This document shows, piece after piece, positions 1 through 12,125 of a DNA stretch of 64,000 nt. The stretch covers positions 14,018,501 to 14,082,500 of the forward strand of contig CM072880.1 of assembly GCA_036937835.1 (NCBI GenBank). The letters run 5' to 3'. The notes beneath the pieces are model-generated. The model was not told where the DNA came from and did no database searches. It saw nothing but the letters and a program-made list of their open reading frames with translations. The translations under genes were made by a program, and so were the position numbers. This DNA is from Pampus argenteus (Eukaryota; Chordata; Actinopteri; Scombriformes; Stromateidae). How positions within the stretch are numbered: the first letter of the stretch is position 1; the number at the start of each line of letters is the position of its first letter.

Positions 1-2896
1 TGAATAGATTTAACCCCAGCCCCGAACCCCTACAGGCACCTAGGGGGGACTATTGCTGGCCCCACATTACAACAGGTCGGCCTACTAAGATGTCTGTTGT
101 TGTATAGTAAATCTTTTTATGTATTATTGTTATTACCTGACTTTTTCTATATAAAAAGCTCATATTGGCAGCCCTGGTCATGGCTGGAAAAACCTGCTGG
201 GGTTGATTGTTGCTATAGGTACAGGCTATACTGCAAAAGATCTGCCTTCAGTTCCATTATATTTCCAGGATGGACATATGTATGTATGTATGTATGTTTT
301 AGCGTTAAAAAGTTGTTGCCGAAAATTCAATCATATTTGGAAGAATCTGTGTCCAAACATTATTATTGGTGTTCTGTACATAACAGGTGTGAGTGCTGCT
401 TAAATTGATTAAACTAGACTTAAATAAGTCTGAGTTCTCATCAAATACAGTGAACACAAAGACCAAAAGATTGCTTCTACGCCATAATAATATAATATAA
501 TATACGCCACCTGGCTCCAGATTTTCTGTGTCAGCTAGTTTGAAGCGATTTGATCGACCAACTTTTTTTTTTTTTTTTGTGGAATATTCTGATCACATTA
601 AAAACTCTTGAAACTAGATTTTGTCACAGGGGTCTAAAAGACAAGGCAGTAAGATGGTTCCAGGATCATCCAGGCCATTTCTTCACTTTGCTTGGTTGCT
701 ATCCCAGCATCAGAGATCATCACTGATCATTGCTATCACCAGTAAGGAAACTCTTAGACTCTGAGCCAATTCAGCTTTACAAAATAAGTGAAATCAGTCA
801 AAAGGTAACATAAGTAACCAAAAATGAAGGCATGTGAGCAAAAAAGGTAGTGAGTCATTTAAAAAGTAATATCTTATCAGTGGTATCCACTGTCTGATAT
901 TATTCTAAAGGGAAAAAAAATGATTTTAAAAAACACAGCTGTTAAATGTATCTTCTGTCTGGTTCATGTGAGGATATGTTGGCCCCACCTTGACCTGTTC
1001 ACCAGATCAAGGCCTCTAAATACCCTTGAGCTGGCAAGATGTGTTCTGCTAGACTGGCCCTGTTGCCTCCCCCCTTCACCTCGCTCTGAAGATAGCAGCT
1101 GGTTCTACTCTTTCAAGGCATTTAGCATGCTTAAATAAAAAGCACAGATCTTCCCTCTGTTTCTTCCTCCCGTTACCTCTTTGCTCCTCTGTCTCTCTTG
1201 CTTCATCTCTCTAACAGTGTAATTATTATTTTGAAAGTGTGGTTCTGAGAGGCCGTCCCATGCTTGGCACTGCCTCACTCACTAACGCTCGGATAGCTCT
1301 AATATGATTTGACTTTTGCTTCATAACCTCTCCAGGAAGACATCAGGGGCCCTTTGTTCCTTCACTCCCCGTCTAAGTATGAAGGGAGAGCCGAGGAAGC
1401 AGCTGAGAACAGAAGAGGAGAGAGTGGGCAAGGCAAGAGGTAATAAAAAAAAAAGTAAGGAGGGAGGGAGGGGAGAAACGGGGTGAAGAAGAACACGTGG
1501 ATGAAAAGTGATGAAGATAGATGTTGAGTGGAAGATGGTAATGGAAAAGCTGGGGAAGGAGAGAGAGAGAGAGTGAGAACAGACGAAAGAGGGCAACTTG
1601 CAGAGTGCAATAAGAGGTGAATGAGAGAGGACACCCCATCATTAGAGGAGGTGCTGCTTGAGACCTTTATGTTGGTGCGGCTCCAGCGTTGGTGCCGCCA
1701 GACTAATCAGTAAGAGCACGACGGAGGAGTACCGCTGCTCGGAAATAATGAGACATCCTCGTGAAAGGCACGCAAGAAAAGGAGACTTCCCTTTAGAAGA
1801 GACAAATAGAGTTTAGAGCGCCTGGAGACGACTGTGCGGTTCATCACACATATTTATTTTGAGAAAAGAACCCTTTGTCGTTTCTTTCCGATAGTTAAAT
1901 GAGAAGATCAATACCATTCCAGTATCAAATCTTCTCATCTAAAGCTCAGTAATAAAGCGAATAAGCATTACATTCTCTCTTACTCCTTTGCATGAGTCCT
2001 GATCCCCAGGTTGGGAACAACTGATCTAGAGCATGTTTTCCCAATTAAATCAAATAACAACGGGAACAAAAGGAGGAAACGTAAAAGAACTTCGGGGACT
2101 TTTACTGTCTTGTAGCACAGTGATTCAGATCAGTGCTGACGTGCGCGTATTTATATACAGTATATCTGTTTCACAAGGTGGTAGAAAGCAGAATTCACGT
2201 TAGGAGTAAATGCTTAGTTGTGAGATAAACTATGAAACCTTACATGTCTGATCATCACTTGGCCTTTTTATTGTAATCCTCATCCAAACCCATACTGAGC
2301 ATGAAGAGATAACTTTAGAATTATATATAAACTATTGTGTTGACTTAGTTATTGCCGGTAGTATTCGCAGGTAAAGTATAATGGTAATAAAAATGTAAAT
2401 TTAACGTCACATAGCGTCCAAAGCAAATTGAGAATTACTTACAATGACACCATATTTCCAAGAACAGGATTAAAAGCTTTGTGTAACTGTAACATTTTGG
2501 CCGACATATTTCATTTCAAGCCTTTAGAAACAAGCTGGGGAGGTTATTGCAGAAGACTGTTCAACTGGTATAGCCGGAGCGTATATCTATATCAAATCTC
2601 TATCGGGTTTTTTTTTTTTTTTTCGACAAGTGACAAAAAAAACAGCGTACTGCTCCCAAACAGTAGCCTGTCCTGTGTTCAAAGAAAAGGACAGCCGCAC
2701 TCTGGGAGTATTATCCCACTAGCCACTTTCAAGTTTAGGAATTTTGGAAATACAACGCAGTTTTTCGACAAGTTTTCAATAAGCCATGGAAAGGCAGGCG
2801 AAGTCTGTGCTGTTCCAACGCTAACAATGTAGTCTAATCACAAAGCTCCGAGGACTAATCAGTCTGTCTGCTGCCTGCGCGTGAGATCCGCTGCAC

Positions 2897-2945
2897 GGGT
2901 TGGGGGCTGGGGGTTGGGGGTTGGGGGCTGGGGGCTGGGGTTTGG
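2897..2945 (+). repeat. G-rich heptamer minisatellite, (TGGGGGY)n
   Basis: About 5.7 copies of a 7-base unit TGGGGGC/TGGGGGT run from 2901 to 2940, flanked by GGGT and TTTGG. Six or more tracts of at least four G separated by two to three bases match the pattern of a stable G-quadruplex on the plus strand. Confidence 0.9.
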
Positions 2946-3936
2946 CCTCATGGCAGGAGTGTCTCTGGAGGGCTGCAGAGCAGTCACAGTGCCAGACAGC
3001 CAGACTTTGGACCGTGGGCATTTCCTCCTTTCAGATGGCTTCAGTTAAAGGAGCGCTCCATTCTCTCAACTTCTGGCTGTCTGAACCAGCCCCTACGGAG
3101 CATCACTCATTAGGGCCTGTTGTCCACAGCCAAAACCTTAACTGCTCCCCAAGCCGCCGCAGCGCCGCTCCCTGCCATCAACACCTGCTAACACATGACA
3201 CAAAGGCTCTGGCTGACTGCTGGGAAGAACTCCCTTCTGCTCTGCCGCCTCTGGTTTTTTTTTTTGACTAACAAGACCCTAAGCATCTCTTTCTTTCCCT
3301 GACGCCTCGCTTGTCAGATGACCTTTTTCAGCTGCCATTTCGTTTTTTCGACCTCAAGCTGCATATCCTCAAAAAGACGTTTTGGAGTTCCAAAAGTCAT
3401 CACACTTGAGTGTAAAACTAACTGTTATTAGTTGGCGAAGGTGAATCGCTTTACGGTTTGTTTGTCTTAGGGCCCTGCCACATGCTTTCCTTAATGTGAG
3501 TCACAACCGCTTTGACAGTTTAACGTGTTGTGAGGAAAAGAACTTTTCACGGATCTGTCCTCCATCCACCAGGTCTAGTCTGGACGGGACCTGGTAGCCT
3601 AGTCTCCTGTCTGCTCAACACATAATATACTGGCATCCTCACCGGACCTATGGTTCTTTATTAGAAATTACGTCACCTCGTAAAGGGACATGACCCATTA
3701 CAAAAATCACACTGCTCCTTGTTATTCTTCCTTTGCAAAGACTCATTTGGTCACCTTTTAAACATTTCGGTCTTGATTTCGTTTGTTTTCATACATCTCT
3801 TGGATTACGTGTGTTCCCATCATACCTCACAGGTGGGCAGGCGGGCCTTAAAAGTCTGTACTGCTTGATTAGAAACACAAGCACGCAGTGAGTGTGTATG
3901 CAGCCATCGTGTGTTCTTCCTCATACCAAGCCATCC

Positions 3937-3959
3937 AAAAAAAAAAAAAAAAAAAAAAA
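3937..3959 (+). repeat. Poly(A) tract, 23 A
   Basis: Uninterrupted run of 23 A followed by GAGAGG. It may be the tail of an old retroposon inserted in the plus orientation, but no recognisable body precedes it. Confidence 0.85.
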
Positions 3960-4582
3960 GAGAGGATGACAACATGTCAAAACATGGTGTGTTGAGTATG
4001 GAGGTTCAGGGACCAGACCTTGGCTTAGGCTGTTGGAACAAGATGAGGGATACATCTGTGATTGTCATTGATCAGGTTCGAGACCCTGTCAGCTCCACAC
4101 TGTGTTGATACAGAGATGCCAAGAGCTCCTAACATGTCACCATGTTTCCCAGAACATGGCAATAACAAACGTGATGTCTACACGTCGGTTCGCATGCAGC
4201 GAGAGCCCACGTCGGAGGAAAGATACGCATGCTATCAGCCTGCGAGGTTTCACGGGGAGTGCTTGTTACAGTCATGAACACGGCACGGCTGAGTATACCG
4301 CTGTTTTAATTAAACAGATTAATGTACAGATTCATGATGTGATGATATATTATAGGATATGAAATACATTTCTAAGGGGAAAGCTGACATTTTTAGCTGA
4401 CATATGTCATCCAAACCCTCAATATCACATATGTATTTCATGTTATATATGGCAGATAAAGGCTACACATTTACACAAAGGATACCACAAAGGTTATCAC
4501 CACCCACCTATCCTGCGTTGCTTTCTCCTTTGGATGGTTTTCACAGTAAATGAAGTGGTTGTTTTTCGTGGTAAAGGGTTTT

Positions 4583-4611
4583 AAAATGGCGGTTGTCTTT
4601 CTGTGACGTCA
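4583..4611 (+). promoter_or_regulatory. YY1-like AAAATGGCGG and palindromic CRE TGACGTCA
   Basis: AAAATGGCGG at 4583-4592 matches the YY1 core and TGACGTCA at 4604-4611 is a perfect CRE; they are 11 bp apart. Such pairs are common at housekeeping promoters. No first exon is recognised on either side, and the GCTAAC-rich sequence around 5100-5160 suggests the area may be repeat-derived. Confidence 0.3.
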
Positions 4612-6399
4612 CACCCCCCCTCTTATCACCGAGTACCTACTACCGCAGCAGGGACGCAGAAGGTTCCTATACAAGGTTCTTGTAAAGGTTCCTACGGTGG
4701 AAACGGGCCTAACGTGTCTCACCTATGCCACAAAGCTCACCTGTTCAGTTGTTACTCTGTAAATGTGTTGTTCTGACTTTGTTGAAGGTTTACATTGGGA
4801 TCATTTGTATGTTACACCTTGTAAAATCAGCAATAATTCAGAACAAAAGGGCTGTTTCATCAAAATAAGAAACGTGCATATCACACTCACCTCGAGAGTA
4901 TAGTAACTTGGGTTTTACGACCTTCGTCTCTGCTTTTTCTCCCGCAGCATCTTCTATAGATTATAAACCTCAGAGTGGTCGTCTTTAGTCTTGATGAAAT
5001 AACTGAGACCGTCTGACGTTGGTCCGTCCTGTAGAAATGCTGCAACTGTGAGTCAGACATTGTCTCCGTAGCTAATAAATAAGGACTACTCACAGGGCTG
5101 CAGCTAACGAGCTAAAGGCTAACACACTAGCCAGCTGGAAACATGCTAGCGCTAAGCACTCACAATCAGTCACAGAAGCTCAAGAAGCTAATTTACTCAC
5201 TATCCATTAGCATGTCCAGTAGCTCGGTGGCTAACGGGACAATGAGTTCAAACTGGACACTGAATCATGTCTCAAAAGTTTTTGTACTCTCCGTTCCCTC
5301 AGAAGACAACACTGTAAATTTGTGTGTCAAAGTTCAGCAAAGTTATACTTGACGTGAAAGATTTGCGTGGCCTACTTTGCCCCTGAAAGCCAATCCCCAT
5401 CACAGTATGCTACGATGACCTCAAATATTGGATCAATCATTCATTAAAAAGAATGAAGTGACCTCTCTGATCTCCGTTGATCTTTCTGAACTCCTTCTCA
5501 CAGCTTCCGTTTGCAGAAGGCTGTCAGCTCATCTGAGAACGGAGCTGAGAAATGAGCTTCTCAGGTATCTCGGAGGTCCTGGGCTCAGTCCCTGCGGCGT
5601 AGCTGCTGCCACATAGAGGTAACTTTAGCGGACTCAATATTAATGACCAGTGACCAGGGCCTCCTTGTAATCCACTTACCGTCATTACACAGGGTCAGCA
5701 TGGCTACCGCTGCTGGGCTCTCATACCCCAGCTGGACACACCGCTACATTCCATTTGAGTGGTGTATAGTTGGACGACGGGGAAACACTGTTTTTGCTAC
5801 TTCCATTTGCACGTGTCGGATTTTACAAAGCTGCACGAAGTTGTTCAAATGACAGCACAGCTGGAAATCTATCAATGTAATACAAAAAAAACTGCGACAA
5901 TGCAATTAAAACCGACGCATTTGGAAAGACGGTGATATTGTTGCCGTTCTCTGGCGCTCACACACCCGATCTCGGGGAAATCATGCAATGCGGCTGACTC
6001 GTGGATGTGGAGACTTGCATTAATTTGCAGCACACACACAAGGAAGGTCCTGACCTCCAGAGCGCTACAACTTTAAAGATGACAGTTAAGAGTCGGCGTA
6101 ATTAAAACTGCTTCGATAGAGGCCAACAAGGCTCAGGGGAAGGCCGCACTGAAAGTTTAAGAAAATACAGGTGGACAGCTTCATACTACACTAACATAGT
6201 CAAAGCCTTTGTGCAACCTCGGCCCCTATAACCTGCTTTAGCTCCACATGTGTCAGAGGAATTTTCAACTGCTGCGGACTCTCCAGGTGAACTTTTACCC
6301 CTCGGTCTCATTTTCAAACACACACACACAAAGTCAAGTTAACCTGTGCAGCCCGTGTATACATATGCCACCTTGCATTAATGACCAAGTGCGAGGGCC

Positions 6400-6680
6400 G
6401 AGCATGGTGTGATGATTTCCACACGTTCTCATTGGGGGTAAAAAGGTGTTCTCAGGCCAGGGAGGAATGAAGGGCATCCCCTGTTCTCTTCTCACTCCCC
6501 TCCCTCCAGTTCTTAAAATCCTGTAATTGAGAAATACAGCTCAAGGTAACATGCCCTGAAGACCTTTGCCTACAGACATGAGGTAATGGTGAGGCTAATT
6601 AGGCTGAGGAGACAGGGTGGGCGGAAGCTCCTGGCCCAAAGCCCCATTAGTCTACAGTACAGTCTCCCTACAGTCAAGGG
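6400..6680. promoter_or_regulatory. Candidate conserved non-coding element
   Basis: Unique-looking, non-repetitive sequence with closely spaced AT-core sites (GGCTAATTAGGCTGAGG, CCCATTAG, CCTGTAATTGAG) and no coding signal. The texture is like vertebrate developmental enhancers. Conservation itself cannot be seen from one sequence. Confidence 0.22.
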
Positions 6681-9386
6681 TATTTACCCTGGGATGAGGA
6701 AAACAGAGAGGCATCGCTCGCTGGCTCCTACGGTAACGCCATGGTGATGGGCTGAGTCACCACATGAAAAGCTGGGCAAAGGCAGGAGAGCAGAACGCTG
6801 GAGAAACATGTGAGAGAAAGAGAGGCTCATTCAAGAAAAAGATGAGAAATCTCAGCATGAGTCTGGGTCCCCCCCCCTCCTTCTTACCATGCCTACCCTC
6901 TTCTGATGCTCATGATGTACACGTTGTCATGTTACAAAGGCTAGGACTTATCACGCTGAGCCCCCGTCAGGATATTGGCCCTGACGCTGTAATTTTAAGG
7001 CCGTAAATCAAAATGATTGCAGTGTATATTGTAATGCGAGACACAGACGTTTCATTTAATGGTTTCCGAAATGCGTCAGGAGGCCGTCGTAGGAACCCCT
7101 ATGACATGTCGCTGGGTCCAGGACAGGACAGGCTTTCTGGCTTTTCCACAACTTAATCCCTCCTGTTCATCTGCTTAGCCCGCTTTTCTTCCTGCCTCCG
7201 GCCCCGCTTGTCTGGCCCCGGTCCTCACCTCCTAAACAATGGGTTCAGTTAATACACCGATTTATGGACATGAAAATAAAAACATCAAAAAGGGCAAGAA
7301 AGAGAGCGATTCATGGGACCTTATTGCAGTGCAACAGGGGCAACATTAATCTCCGGGATCTGAGATAAAAGCTGAACTTTACTTACTATAAATCCTCAAG
7401 ATTCTGAACGCGTTCCGTCGAACTGTTACAGTCACCGGAACGAAAGGGGGATATACGGAGACCTGCTCTGTGATTTGGTGAGTGCCAGTATCCATGTCTG
7501 AGCTGGAGAAGCCATCGCTGGGCCTTTACTCACACGGCAGCTTGTGTTTCAAGAAATGATGGAGAGAGATGAATAAAGAGGAAGAAGGAGATTTGTTATC
7601 TTAAATCAGTTAGAGGTTGTAGGCAGACTTTTATAGAACTATATGGAGATTTATGAAGGTGTCTCCTTCTTTGCTACTCAGGGCGATGCCATTTACTGTT
7701 CTGCCTCTTCATAGTATACACAGACCCAAATGCACACACACATAGTACCTCTCATTGTTACATCATTACTCATCTAAAGTACCTTTGCATATGTGGCTGA
7801 TTCCTGGTCCTTCATTATCCATGTTGTGGGAATCTGTGAACACGCGTTCCCGTCCTCCTCAGTCGAAAGCAAATAAAGCAACCGAGATCTGGGCTGATGC
7901 AAAATACTCATCTCTCTTACAACAGTATGGGCTCCTAAAGGCGTAGGTTGATGACATGTCAGAGAAAAAAAACACAGTATGTCCTTCACCGCCTCCCATG
8001 ATGCCTTGTCAGACACTGGTCGTTTGTAACTGAAACATCCTCCAGGGAGTCAAGGGAGCATCACTCACAGAGCAATTGGAGCGCTATCAAAACATAGCTC
8101 GACACCCTTGACACCTCAAGTCAGACACAGTCAAATAAACCTACGGAAAACCCGTCATGCGAATGAGATAGTAGGTGGATAAAGACATGAGCTTCGGTAT
8201 AATGGGTGGAAGAGCGAAGAGTGAAATAAGAGTTCAGAGGGAAAACTCAAAGCTAAGATTACAGAGATGGAGAAAGGTGGCACCAAACATCTGGCTCCGT
8301 CATGTCTGACACCTCTACCCATCAGATTCTGGAGTACAAGGTCCTGCGCATTGGTCAGCTGTGGGTAATATGATGTGAGAGGAAATGGGGTCAGTTCGCA
8401 CTCACTTAGAAGTTATGTCTATGTCACTACCATTGAACTCTCAGCAACAGACAGCCGAACTCTCTGGGACAACGCAGGATAGCGTTCATCTTGTGTTAAA
8501 CACGGATCATTGAGCTTCATGGCTTTTGGAAGGAAAAACCTTGCTCACTCACTCAACTTGCCTGAAGTCAGAGGGCATGATGGGCCAGCGCCACGTTCCT
8601 GTACGTAAATCCAGTCTTTGAGCCCACCCCCCCCACTCTGTTATCCTAATTAGGAAGACAGACAGTGACAGAAAGACATAAAGAAAGAGTGAGTTGTGGA
8701 ATAGCTGGTTCCTCCCCTCAGCCTGAGTGAGTGCTGTTACCTCCTCTTGACCTTCCCTGCCACCTCCTCCTCACTGTGTCCTTATCCGCCTTGGCTGTAA
8801 CCCCCCCCTCCCCTCCCTCCCCTGCTCCACACAGCCATCAAAGTGAGCACTGTGGAAAAGAGGAAATGTGAAGGTTAGCCGACCTGATTTGGACCAGTGG
8901 GGGAAAGTTTCTGGAACTTCATCAAGCGGAGGCCTGCTGAATCCTCTGGTGGGTTGGCTGGATGGAGGCTGGACTTCTCAAGAGCCCCCTTTTCCCACCC
9001 CCACTGACTCCACCCATCCCCACAACCACTGTTTTCAAAGGCTTAGAGACATCTGAGTTAGTAATTTGGCCCATTGCTGTAGCAGGACACTGGGGTTTAA
9101 TTAGGCTGCACTGCTGTGGTGGTTTCAGCAGGCCTATTCCTTGTCTCCAAATCTTGTTTTGATCCAAGGATTCTACAAAGTCTGTTTCTAGGAGCTCAGA
9201 CTCCACCTGGATGTCCAGGTAACAAATAAGTACAGATTTAGTTTAGTCCTGTGGTGTACCTGGGATAACAAAATGTTCCTGAATAAGGTTACACGAACAC
9301 GATCTGTGTGAAAATCTGCACTGACAGTGCCAAAACTTATAGTTAACTTCTTTGTTTGTTCTTTGGAATTTTTCTGACATTAAAAC

Positions 9387-9392
9387 TTTATT
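9387..9392 (-). terminator. Candidate AATAAA poly(A) signal
   Basis: Plus-strand TTTATT gives a canonical AATAAA on the mpp7 strand, about 2.55 kb after the stop codon. No transcript evidence is available; the ATTAAA at 9872-9877 is the main rival. Confidence 0.3.
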
Positions 9393-9871
9393 GGAAAGGT
9401 TGAAATGTTTTAAAGAGAAACAGACATGTTGACTTACTAGTAACTCTAATAATACAACTTCAAATTCATTAATTAGGGGGGTTACTTTGATATTGTTTAA
9501 ATCAAATACAGATGAATGACCCATAGGTGAGAAAAACAGCCAGTGACTGGGATTTACATCTCTGTGCTGCTGTCATTTACTAGATGAAAGGTGACAGCTC
9601 TGTTTACCCAAGTGTGCACTCCAGAGTGAACCTCCGTGGGGCAGCTGAAAGATGTTTCTGGAAGGTTTTTTCTCAAAAATTCAAACTGAGAAAAACTAGA
9701 CGTGAATGGCACTCAAGGGCACAAATCCCAGAAACACTGGAATATTTTTGTCATAGTGTTCCATCTCTCACATCACTGTTCTCAATCTTTGCCCAGTTGA
9801 AGACACGAACAGCAGACGTGAATTGAATTAAATTCAACACAGTGGAAATACACAAGTTTAGTTGGATTTTC

Positions 9872-9877
9872 TTTAAT
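9872..9877 (-). terminator. Candidate ATTAAA poly(A) signal
   Basis: ATTAAA on the mpp7 strand about 2.07 kb after the stop, followed downstream on that strand by a stretch including TTGTGTATTT and TGTGTTG. GT-rich sequence of this kind often follows cleavage sites. Assignment is inference. Confidence 0.35.
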
Positions 9878-11945
9878 ATCAAAATGCAGCAGTTATAAAG
9901 AATATGTAAATTCGTACAACTTGCCTAATGAACAGCGTTTCATTTACAGCAAGAAATTAAAAATATTCTCTGGCAACTGTACAAAATCTGATTTTGATCA
10001 ATAAAAGAGATGCAGAGACATAAGATACGAAGAAGTGAACAAGTAATATATGAAAGCGAAACATATCGTGGTGCTAAAATGAATAAAGGTCTAGAGCAAA
10101 GTGTAGTGGTGAGATTACAGTATATCCCTTTAAGTGTGTTATCATCACTGAACAGCATTAATCTTCATATTACCCTGCACAAGTACAGAAATCATATATC
10201 ACATATATATACACATAGTAGGTGGTTAATGTAAAATAAATGCGGAGGGAGAGATTTTGGGTAATGCAACCTGAGCTGGTCATGCAGCTAATGTATGAGA
10301 GAATAACTACATTTAAACAGTTGATGATTTGTATGGTGTCCACGTATACATTTAAATGCAGCGGTAGTTAAGATATTAATTTAACATTTTATCTTGTCAA
10401 GATGCTGATGTGGACATTGATACCACTTTAATATTTACCGCAAGCAGCCGGTTAATGTGGCTTAGGACAAAGAAACAGCTGCCTACATTACCCACAATGC
10501 AACTTGACCTCCAACGGTCAGAAAGTTTGGGCGCGTTATGATAGTAGCTGCTGAGATGAGGACATTAGCAGCAGAAAATGATAATGATAGACAAGAGTTG
10601 CAATAATGTTAATGATAAAGATGGACTTGACTAATCACTAGCTGCTTTGAAAATCAATTACCTAAAATTAAATATCGCTATGATAAAAGAATAAAAAATA
10701 AAAGAGTTAAAAAAAATGAGCAGGTTAGACCAGGAGTTGGAGACACATATTAGCAATAAACTCATGATGCTCATAAAGAGCGGCTACTTAGCGTTTGTCT
10801 GGAGGTAAAACCCTGGAAGTGTGCTATGGACCCTCTATATTAGCAGCCTAGCTGAAGCCATTTTTATGTGAGCAAAAATGACTCCACCCTAATAAAACAC
10901 AATTGTGAACATTTTCTTCTCGCAGACAGCCAAAAGTGTCTAGTTGTGAGACGTTAAATGGCAAAGCTGTTATGCTGGGCACCTTCATATGAAGGGTGGC
11001 GTTTTTAAAATGCTCCTAAATGGAATATATAACACCTAAATAAAATGGCTCTGTATGTGCTTTGTAGGCTAGAATAGGGTGATGAAATTTAAAAAAAAAC
11101 TTGACTGCAGAAAGAGACGCGTCTAGTGTACAAATCTGTCGCCTTGGCTACAGTTGAGATCAGGTTGCTTTGAAAGCTAAGATATGTATATAAAAGATAT
11201 GCAAAAAAACCCAAACACGTGGAAGATATTAGAAAATATATTAATTTCTTTTAAATAAAATTACACTTATTGCCCTTTCTTAAGAGTGTACCTGACAATG
11301 TTTTGTTTGGATGTTGGAATAACAGTCATTTAAGGATTTTAGAAGCACAGAAATATATTAAGACAGAAGGCAAATATGTTGCTTTTCCTCCCCTTTTCTT
11401 CCTTAGAGGTTGTGTTCTTTTACAGACATGTGCATGTAAGTTGTCCACCGAGAAGAAATATTTAAATCCCTTTGGTTTCTAATGGTCTAACGTTATAAAC
11501 ACACTAAAGAAAGAGTACTGGTTGGCGGGGTTGTTGATGTACTGGCAGAGCTGCTGCTGCTACTGTGATGGTCCGGGCTCGTTCCAGATTCTGGTTTGGA
11601 CCAAAGAGCTACAACTTGTGACCCAGACTTAGACCCAGATCAATGTCCAAGGCCCATATCCTGGACAGACGCCCTTAGCCTCAACCCAGAGTAGTGTCAG
11701 ATCTGGTCAGACCTGGAGATCCACATCCAGCCCGCAGCTGAGGTCTAAATTCAACCTGATTCCAGGCAAAAGCACATTTTTAGCTTTGTGCAGCTCAGGT
11801 ACGGCCACACGGCAGTCTGGTGCTGCTTTGTTATATTCCCGTCATCCCCCTGACACCAGCCACAGCAGACATAGAAAGATTAAAAAAAACCTGCATATTT
11901 TTGTCGAAGCCCTTCCCTTTTCTCCTTTTACAGTCAATGTGGGTC

Positions 11946-12125
11946 TCAGGAGTGAGTCCAGCTGACTGGAACCCACTGAGTCTCCGTCTCCACCTTCTTC
12001 AGTGCCGAGTGCAGCTCGCCGAAGGCCGCCGCGATGTCATCGTTGACTAAGACCTTTTCAAACAGGTGACTATATTGAGTCTCCATCATCTGGGCAGTTC
12101 TCACCATCTCCTGAAAGTCCTCCTC
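11946..12125 (-). CDS. mpp7: mpp7 terminal coding exon with stop
   Basis: 180 bp: 59 codons plus TGA. It encodes EEDFQEMVRTAQMMETQYSH, LFEKVLVNDDIAAAFGELHS, ALKKVETETQWVPVSWTHS. The DFQEM, Q..HLF(D/E)K, NDD and ETxWVPVSW elements are the standard end of the MPP3/MPP7 GK-like domain. The acceptor is CCACTGCAG|GAG. The 3' UTR follows toward lower coordinates. Confidence 0.96.
   Translation of the reverse strand, partial: EEDFQEMVRTAQMMETQYSHLFEKVLVNDDIAAAFGELHSALKKVETETQWVPVSWTHS

Larger units (their letters stand above)
1..9386. other. Intergenic region, no recognisable gene
   Basis: No exon of a known family was recognised on either strand. Open frames here (for example 2428-2832 plus strand) are short, of low-complexity or repeat-like composition, and lack flanking splice sites joining into a domain. 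The stretch holds a polypurine block (about 1378-1640), a G-rich minisatellite (2897-2945), a 23-A tract (3937-3959), a YY1/CRE motif pair near 4600, and a block with AT-core homeobox-type sites (about 6400-6680). In human the neighbour on this side of MPP7 is ARMC4/ODAD2, but no armadillo-repeat exon is visible here. Confidence 0.6.
9387..11945 (-). other. mpp7: mpp7 3' UTR and candidate poly(A) region
   Basis: Sequence directly downstream of the mpp7 stop on the minus strand has no other exon I can recognise and is AT-rich, as expected for a 3' UTR. On the minus strand it holds ATTAAA at 10427-10432 and 9872-9877 and AATAAA at 9387-9392, so transcripts could end near any of these. The true end cannot be read from sequence; 9387 is simply the farthest canonical hexamer considered. 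Confidence 0.4.

Noticed and set aside
2428..2832. 134-codon plus-strand open frame in the intergenic region
   Set aside because: Contains a Phe run from a T tract, has no recognisable domain and no supporting splice or promoter context.
1..9386. Expected downstream neighbour gene (ARMC4/ODAD2 in human synteny)
   Set aside because: No armadillo-type exon could be read on either strand, so no gene is called.
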